64,000 nucleotides of DNA from an uncultured Ruminococcus sp. (GTDB lineage: Bacteria > Bacillota > Clostridia > Oscillospirales > CAG-272). Location: the NCBI GenBank assembly GCA_905202255.1, contig CAJKRH010000002.1, forward strand, positions 28,807-92,806, given 5' to 3'. A model generated the notes under the pieces. The model did no database searches and was not told the DNA's origin. It saw only the letters and a list, made by a program, of their open reading frames with translations. The translations under genes and the position numbers were made by a program. Below are positions 59,425-64,000 of this stretch, one piece after another (position 1 is the stretch's first letter; the number at the start of each line of letters is the position of its first letter).

Positions 59425-59750
59425 TAAAATCTTATATACTTTTCAACATCGATTATAAAAGCCGTGGCACCGCCGACGGTAACGCTCGCCGTATTCATCA
59501 TGGCGCTGTTTGCCATGGTACCGGGCACTGTAAGCGGTACATTCTGCGTGCGTCTCTTGCTGTGGGTCTTGATTATCTCGAGAGCCTCATCGATACGGCT
59601 TTCGTCAACGCCGAGAAGAAATGTCGAGTTGCCGCTGAGCAGAAATCCGCCTGTAGACGAAATCTTTGTGATATGGAAGCCTGCGCCTGTAAGGCTTGTA
59701 TTTACGAAATGGGCATCGTCGTTATTTACTATCGCTATAATAAGTTTCAT
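59424..59750 (-). CDS. darA: c-di-AMP receptor DarA/PstA (YaaQ)
   Basis: DarA is a PII-like trimer that binds c-di-AMP. The 108-residue protein shows MKLIIAIVNNDDA, LTGAGFHITKISSTGGFL and GNSTFLLGVDE, the binding-loop region. ATG 59750 is chosen over an upstream frame extension because GGAGG precedes it. c-di-AMP synthase cdaA is at 40484 in this same window. Confidence 0.94.
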   Translation of the reverse strand: MKLIIAIVNNDDAHFVNTSLTGAGFHITKISSTGGFLLSGNSTFLLGVDESRIDEALEIIKTHSKRRTQNVPLTVPGTMANSAMMNTASVTVGGATAFIIDVEKYIRF

Positions 59751-59775
59751 GATGAAAACCTCCGCTTTTTTCTTT

Positions 59776-59804
59776 ATTATATCAAAGTGAGGCGAAATTG
59801 TCAA
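59776..59804 (-). promoter_or_regulatory. Consensus SigA promoter of the darA operon
   Basis: On the minus strand TTGACA and TATAAT are separated by 17 bases, 26 bases before the darA ATG. Confidence 0.88.
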
Positions 59805-59838
59805 GAATTTACAGGCAATTTGAGTCTCTGTCAGATGA

Positions 59839-59880
59839 AAACCCGATGATAACGCCTGAAAAAGCCGTCATCATCGGGTA
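59839..59880 (-). terminator. spoVA operon terminator
   Basis: On the minus strand ACCCGATGAT-GACGGC pairs with GCGTTATCATCGGGT and is followed by TTTT, just after the spoVAE stop. Confidence 0.8.
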
Positions 59881-59894
59881 AAGACCTCTGCGGT

Positions 59895-60263
59895 TCAGTC
59901 GCGCGGTCTGCCGCGGAATATGAGGGTAAATATATAGCCGAATGTTATCGCCGCACATATGCCTGCCGCTGTGCCGGTGAATCCTCCCGTCAGCGCACCG
60001 AAAATTCCTGTCTCGTCTACCGCTTTCTGCACGCCTTTGGCAAGCGAATAGCCAAATCCGGTAAGCGGCGTGGTCGCTCCGCATCCGGCAAACTTTACAA
60101 TCGGCTCATAAAGTCCAACTGCGGTTAGAAATACGCCTGCAGTTACATAGAGCACGAGTATTCTCGCGGGAGTGAGCGCGGTTTTGTCTATGAGTATCTG
60201 CGCCACAAGGCAGAAGAGTCCACCTATGACAAATGCTTTCAAAAGTTCAAGAAAAGTATCCAT
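59895..60263 (-). CDS. spoVAE: Stage V sporulation protein AE
   Basis: SpoVAE is a membrane part of the SpoVA channel that moves dipicolinic acid into the spore and out at germination. The 122-residue protein has about four helices, with GGLFCLVAQILID and TPLTGFGYSLAKG matching the family. ATG 60263 follows AGGAGGAC; the frame's upstream extension is over the spoVAD gene. Confidence 0.93.
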   Translation of the reverse strand: MDTFLELLKAFVIGGLFCLVAQILIDKTALTPARILVLYVTAGVFLTAVGLYEPIVKFAGCGATTPLTGFGYSLAKGVQKAVDETGIFGALTGGFTGTAAGICAAITFGYIFTLIFRGRPRD

Positions 60264-60274
60264 TTTGTCCTCCT

Positions 60275-61267
60275 TTATGCTGTGAAATGAACGAGATGGG
60301 CGATGGCGGGTATGCTCAGTCCCTGAAAAACGCTTCCGGGGCTCATCAGCGCGCCTGTTGCGAGATAGAGCACATTGTGAAGTTCTCCCGCACGCATTCT
60401 TTTCATTATGTGTCCCGCTATCACGGCGGCACTGCAACCGCATCCCGAGCCGCCTGCATGCATATCCTGACTTTCTATATTGTAGAGGAGCAGTCCGCAG
60501 TCGTTGTATACGCTTCTGAGGTCTTTTCCCTCCGAGAGCATGATATCGCAGACGATACCGTGACCCTCTCTGCCGAGGTCGCCCGTCAGTATCATATCAA
60601 AATCATCGGGCGAGCTTCCCGTATCACTAAAATACCTTGTCAGCGTGTCTATTGCGGCGGGAGCCATCGCCGCGCCCATATTGTTTATATCGGTAATGCC
60701 TTTGTCGATGATACGCCCGGGAAGCACCTCAGATATCTTTATATCCGAGGCGGAATCCGAGGAAACGACGGCGGCACCCGATGCCGTAGCCGTGCGCTGT
60801 GCCGTGGGCGTGCGCTGACCGCCGTATTCGAGCGGAAAGCGGAACTGACGCTCTGCCGTGCAGAAATGCGAAGAAGTAACTGCGGCGCAGGCATTGAAAT
60901 ATCCTGCATTTACCATGAGTGCCGACAGCATCAGCGATTCGGCAAAGGTGGAGCATGCACCGTAAAGTCCGAAATACGGCGCCTGAAAGTCCATTAGTCC
61001 GTAGGCGGAGCTTGTGCACTGATTCATTAGGTCGCCCGCGAAAACGGCGTCGGGAGACTTGCCGCCCATTCCCGCATTTGCGAGAGCGAGCGTCAGTGCG
61101 CGGCGCTGCATTTCACTTTCCGCTTTTTCCCATGTGTCCATGCCGAATTTTTCGCTGTCATCGTGCATATCGAAATCCGCGCCGAGCGGACCTTCGTGCT
61201 CTCTTTTTCCGACTATCGCCGCTGTCCCCGCAATATATACGGGCTTATTTATTTTTATCACATCCAT
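60275..61267 (-). CDS. spoVAD: Stage V sporulation protein AD
   Basis: SpoVAD is the soluble dipicolinic-acid-binding subunit with a thiolase-like fold. The 330-residue protein shows AGTAAIVGKREHEGPLG, AGDLMNQCTSSAYG, YGACSTFAESL and GGSGCGCSAAVIAGH motifs. It lies between spoVAC and spoVAE, the conserved gene order. Confidence 0.96.
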   Translation of the reverse strand: MDVIKINKPVYIAGTAAIVGKREHEGPLGADFDMHDDSEKFGMDTWEKAESEMQRRALTLALANAGMGGKSPDAVFAGDLMNQCTSSAYGLMDFQAPYFGLYGACSTFAESLMLSALMVNAGYFNACAAVTSSHFCTAERQFRFPLEYGGQRTPTAQRTATASGAAVVSSDSASDIKISEVLPGRIIDKGITDINNMGAAMAPAAIDTLTRYFSDTGSSPDDFDMILTGDLGREGHGIVCDIMLSEGKDLRSVYNDCGLLLYNIESQDMHAGGSGCGCSAAVIAGHIMKRMRAGELHNVLYLATGALMSPGSVFQGLSIPAIAHLVHFTA

Positions 61268-61275
61268 ATGCCACC

Positions 61276-61719
61276 TCAGAAAAGCCCGACGATATAGTAT
61301 ATCACGCCGTAAAGCACGGAGCTTATGATGCCGTAAACTATAACGGGACCTGCTATCACAAACATTTTTGCGCCGACGCCCATGATAAAGCCCTCGCTTT
61401 TATTGTCTATCGCGGGAGAAACAACAGCGTTTGCAAAGCCTGTTATCGGCACAAGTGTACCTGCGCCCGCAATCTTTGCCAAATCATCGAATATTCCGAT
61501 GCCCGTAAAAAGTGCGGCGAGGAAAACGAGCGTCACGGGGACGAGGCTTTTGGCTATATCCTCGGGCACGCCCACGGCTTCATATATAATCATAAACACC
61601 TGCCCGAGCGTACATATGGCGCCGCCGATGAGGAAAGCCATAAAGCAGTCTTTGGCGAGCGGCGATTTTTTTGCGCGTTCTTTTGCGTATTTTTTATAGT
61701 TTTTTGAATCCAAATTCAT
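61276..61719 (-). CDS. spoVAC: Stage V sporulation protein AC
   Basis: SpoVAC is the mechanosensitive-type membrane subunit of the SpoVA channel. The 147-residue protein has about four helices with CFMAFLIGGAICTLGQVF and PITGFANAVVSPAID. It opens a spoVAC-AD-AE operon; CGGAG precedes its ATG. A sporulation-specific promoter is expected, but I could not place one with confidence. Confidence 0.95.
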   Translation of the reverse strand: MNLDSKNYKKYAKERAKKSPLAKDCFMAFLIGGAICTLGQVFMIIYEAVGVPEDIAKSLVPVTLVFLAALFTGIGIFDDLAKIAGAGTLVPITGFANAVVSPAIDNKSEGFIMGVGAKMFVIAGPVIVYGIISSVLYGVIYYIVGLF

Positions 61720-61810
61720 ACTTTATCTCCGAGAAAACAGATTTTGTATGAATATTTTCTCTCAAAGGCGAAAATTTATTTATTACTTTGCTATTTTACG
61801 CGCAAAAAAC

Positions 61811-61838
61811 TTGACTTTTTCGATTTTTATGATAAAAT
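61811..61838 (+). promoter_or_regulatory. Promoter of the ferredoxin gene
   Basis: TTGACT-16-TAAAAT. Between it and the gene, CGGCAGC and GCTGCCG can form a leader stem (61859-61901). Confidence 0.55.
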
Positions 61839-61916
61839 GATAGTGTAATGATGCCCCGCGGCAGCAAGGCATCGCTCAAACAAAATCTCATCGCTGCCGA
61901 GAAACGGAGAATAATT

Positions 61917-62090
61917 ATGCCTTATGTTATCGATTCCGAAAAGTGCATCGGCTGCGGTTCCTGCGCTGATGTTTGCCCGGTAAGCGCTATTTCCGAAAAG
62001 GACGGCAAGTATGTTATCAATCCCGACGAGTGCGTTGAGTGCGGTGCTTGCCAGGGTACTTGCCCCGTAGAGGCTCCTGCTGCCGAATAA
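61917..62090 (+). CDS. 2[4Fe-4S] ferredoxin
   Basis: The 57-residue clostridial-type ferredoxin has CIGCGSCADVCPVSAI and CVECGACQGTCPVEA, the full eight cysteines for two clusters. It is a likely electron carrier for the anaerobic metabolism here, including the Fe-S aldo/keto reductases. ATG 61917 follows CGGAG and gives the standard small size; the frame upstream is not needed. It is monocistronic. Confidence 0.96.
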   Translation: MPYVIDSEKCIGCGSCADVCPVSAISEKDGKYVINPDECVECGACQGTCPVEAPAAE

Positions 62091-62111
62091 TTTGATTTGC
62101 AGTAAAAAGGC

Positions 62112-62141
62112 AAAAATCCTCCCATCGGCGGAGGATTTTTT
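62112..62141 (+). terminator. Ferredoxin gene terminator
   Basis: AAAAATCCTCC and GGAGGATTTTT with a short loop, followed by T residues. Confidence 0.9.
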
Positions 62142-62259
62142 CTTTTGCCGCTTTTTTTCCGAAATTTTCAATTTTTTTCAAAAAATATATTTTTATTTCG
62201 GAAATATGTGGTATACTATTTTATATGAAAATATTTACCCAAAATGGGGGCTTTGGAAG

Positions 62260-63474
62260 TTGAAGAACAAAAAGATTATTCCCGTGCTTCTCGGTGCTGA
62301 TTTGAACTGCTACAGCGTGGCAAGAGCATTTCATGAGGCATACGGAGTCACATCCGAGGTTTTCGGCAAATGCAACCTCGGAACGATAAAATACTCGAAA
62401 TTTATAAATTTCCATCTGATAGATAAAGACATAACCGACATCGCGCTGACGGATAAGCTTATCGGCTTTGCCAAAGAGCATGCCGACTCTTCCCCTTTTC
62501 TCGTCGGCTGTACGGACGACTACGCTGAAAAGATAATACTCAACCGAGAAAAACTCTCGGGATACTATTTTTGCCCATGTCCCGATAAGGCGCTTGTTAA
62601 CCACCTTATTTTCAAAGCGTCATTCTATGAGACCTGCGAAAAATACGGCATTCCTTATCCCGATACGAAAGTAATTTCTTCGGCGGACGAAGCTACAGCG
62701 GAAAATCTTCCCGATTTCGGCTATCCGATGATAATCAAGCCTTCCAGTTCCGTGCTTTACTGGAAGCATCCTTTTGACGGCATGAAAAAGGTATATACCG
62801 CCAAAAACTCCGATGAGGCTCTTCGGATTATAAAAGAGATATATGCTTCGGGATATCCCGACAAAATAATATTGCAGCGGTTTGTCGCGGGCGCAGACTG
62901 CAATATGTCTGTTCTGACCTGCTATTCCGACAAAAACGGCAAGGTTCGCATGATGTGCCTCGGAAATGTGCTTCTCGAGGAGCATACGCCGAAAGCAATA
63001 GGCAATCATGCAGCGATAATCACATACAGAAATAAGCCGCTCTTTGATAAAATACGCAATTTTCTCGACGATATCGGCTATCGCGGATTTTCCAATTTCG
63101 ATATAAAATACGATGCCGAAAGCGATACCTACCGTGTATTCGAGATAAATCTGCGTCAGGGGCGAAGCAACTATTATGTCACGGGAAGCGGTATAAATAT
63201 TGCCCGTCTTATCGTGGAGGATTGCTTTGACTCTCTCGGAGATGAGATAATCTACGGCAAGCCCGACACATTCTGGCACGCTGTGCCTCTCGGCGTGGTA
63301 TATAAATATACCGCCAACAAAGCCCTTGTCGAAAAGGCGAAAGAAATAGTAAAAAGCGGGCGCGGATCTTCATCGCTCGGATATGGATATGACCTGCGAA
63401 TAAATCCGCGCAGATACGCATATTTTTTAATACACAATTTCAGATACTATAAAAAATACAGGCTTTATCACTGA
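62260..63474 (+). CDS. ATP-grasp ligase, possible D-aspartate ligase
   Basis: The 404-residue ATP-grasp enzyme has VLLGADLNCYSVARAFHE (N-terminal), GYPMIIKPSSS (ATP Lys), FEINLRQGRSN (Mg ligands Glu/Asn) and a CPS-like core. D-aspartate ligases such as Asl of Enterococcus faecium, which add D-Asp to the peptidoglycan cross-bridge, share this fold and are often next to an aspartate racemase, as here. The start is TTG 62260; the open frame upstream contains no conserved sequence. Substrate is inferred from context. Confidence 0.72.
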   Translation: MKNKKIIPVLLGADLNCYSVARAFHEAYGVTSEVFGKCNLGTIKYSKFINFHLIDKDITDIALTDKLIGFAKEHADSSPFLVGCTDDYAEKIILNREKLSGYYFCPCPDKALVNHLIFKASFYETCEKYGIPYPDTKVISSADEATAENLPDFGYPMIIKPSSSVLYWKHPFDGMKKVYTAKNSDEALRIIKEIYASGYPDKIILQRFVAGADCNMSVLTCYSDKNGKVRMMCLGNVLLEEHTPKAIGNHAAIITYRNKPLFDKIRNFLDDIGYRGFSNFDIKYDAESDTYRVFEINLRQGRSNYYVTGSGINIARLIVEDCFDSLGDEIIYGKPDTFWHAVPLGVVYKYTANKALVEKAKEIVKSGRGSSSLGYGYDLRINPRRYAYFLIHNFRYYKKYRLYH

Positions 63475-63491
63475 AGCCTGCGGAGAAATCT

Positions 63492-64000
63492 ATGAATGAG
63501 TACAAAAAGACACTCGGTATACTCGGCGGACTCGGACCGATGTCGAGCGTATATTTCTACAGACTGATAACCGAGCATACAAAAGCAAACTGCGACCAGG
63601 AGCATATAGATGTTGTGCTCCTGAGCGGAGCCTCGATTCCCGACAGAACCGAATTTATAACGGGGAAAAGTAAAGTTTCCCCTATGCCCGCGATGAAAGC
63701 GGGAATACATAAGCTCTGCACGGCAGGCGCAGAAATAATAGCAATTCCGTGCAATACGGCGCATTATTTTTACAGCGAGATAAGCAAAGACTCACCTGTG
63801 CCGGTACTTAATATAATAAAAGAAACGGTAAAGCAGGCAAAAAAGGTAGGAGCGAAAAAACTCGGCATAATGGCGACGGACGGAACGGTGAAATCCGGCT
63901 CATACCAGAAAGTATGCGAAGAACACGGAATGGATTATGTCATTCCGAGCGAAAAGTCGCAGGCGGCGCTCATGGATATAATCTACGGCAGCGTGAAGTG
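63492..64000 (+). CDS. Aspartate/glutamate racemase family protein (3' truncated)
   Basis: The first 169 residues show GILGGLGPMSSVYFYR, the active-site Cys in AIPCNTAHYF and GIMATDGTV, typical of Asp/Glu racemases; the second catalytic Cys lies beyond the window. ATG 63492 follows CGGAG, 17 bases after the ligase gene, so they are an operon. It probably supplies D-aspartate to the ligase; glutamate racemase for wall synthesis is the alternative. Confidence 0.85.
   Translation, partial: MNEYKKTLGILGGLGPMSSVYFYRLITEHTKANCDQEHIDVVLLSGASIPDRTEFITGKSKVSPMPAMKAGIHKLCTAGAEIIAIPCNTAHYFYSEISKDSPVPVLNIIKETVKQAKKVGAKKLGIMATDGTVKSGSYQKVCEEHGMDYVIPSEKSQAALMDIIYGSVK

Noticed and set aside
61720..61800. 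Sporulation sigma-G/F promoter before spoVAC
   Set aside because: CATACAAAA resembles a -10 but no matching -35 lies at the right distance, so I did not annotate it.
1..64000. CRISPR array, rRNA operon or prophage
   Set aside because: No regularly spaced repeats, no rRNA-like stretches and no structural phage genes were seen.

Overview
The window reads as chromosomal DNA from an endospore-forming clostridium, most like the Oscillospiraceae/Ruminococcaceae. The support is spo0A, a spoVAC-AD-AE operon, a SpoVB-like flippase, YaaT/RicT, the c-di-AMP genes cdaA, cdaR and darA, a short NusA without C-terminal repeats, the HemZ form of the coproporphyrinogen enzyme, a dockerin-bearing secreted peptidase, frequent GTG/TTG starts and strong GGAGG ribosome sites. 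Composition is mid-GC, with two departures: an AT-richer gene at 14.45-14.95 kb and a GC-rich block at 52.6-55.2 kb.

Layout. 0-4.6 kb: rimP(partial)-nusA-ylxR-ylxQ-infB, followed directly by a glycoside hydrolase that resembles GH151 fucosidases. 6.6-14.4 kb: a LysR regulator, then a same-strand redox operon (broken sugar O-acetyltransferase, two flavodoxins, cupin, carboxymuconolactone-decarboxylase-like protein, three aldo/keto reductases of which two carry Fe-S clusters, an ECF S-component, DUF1893). 14.4-18.3 kb: an accessory stretch with an unknown gene, a giant ECF sigma factor and a LytTR-DUF3021 pair, ending at tRNA-Leu. 18.2-23.9 kb: two tRNA-Leu genes, L-fucose isomerase, a second giant ECF sigma factor with a CTG start, and pyruvate kinase. 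24.1-26.9 kb: a consensus promoter, lysine riboswitch and terminator control an ABC importer whose binding protein appears circularly permuted. 26.9-31.8 kb (minus strand): two M6-type metallopeptidases, a 2-hydroxyacid dehydrogenase and a short MGMT-like protein. 31.9-38 kb: a guanine-type purine riboswitch controls xpt and a BMP-type nucleoside importer.

38-40.3 kb: spo0A with an unusual inverted repeat around its promoter, then ispF and ispD. 40.4-52.5 kb: a long run of housekeeping genes (cdaA, cdaR, FAD oxidoreductase, recJ, rel, dtd, hemZ-like, nucleoside kinase, spoVB-like). 52.5-55.25 kb: a compact GC-rich mobile element with an HUH replication initiator, a broken tyrosine recombinase, a candidate small RNA and four copies of a recombination-site-like motif, two at each edge. 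55.5-61.7 kb: an HTH regulator, uppP, darA-holB-ricT and spoVAC-AD-AE. 61.8-64 kb: a ferredoxin, then an ATP-grasp ligase and an aspartate/glutamate racemase, which suggests D-aspartate incorporation into peptidoglycan.

The most unusual items are the permuted lysine-type binding protein, the small rep/int element with its paired sites and small RNA, the two ECF sigma factors with C-terminal extensions of 320-390 residues, and the spo0A promoter flanked by exact 14-bp inverted repeats. All calls come from reading the sequence; no database search was run.
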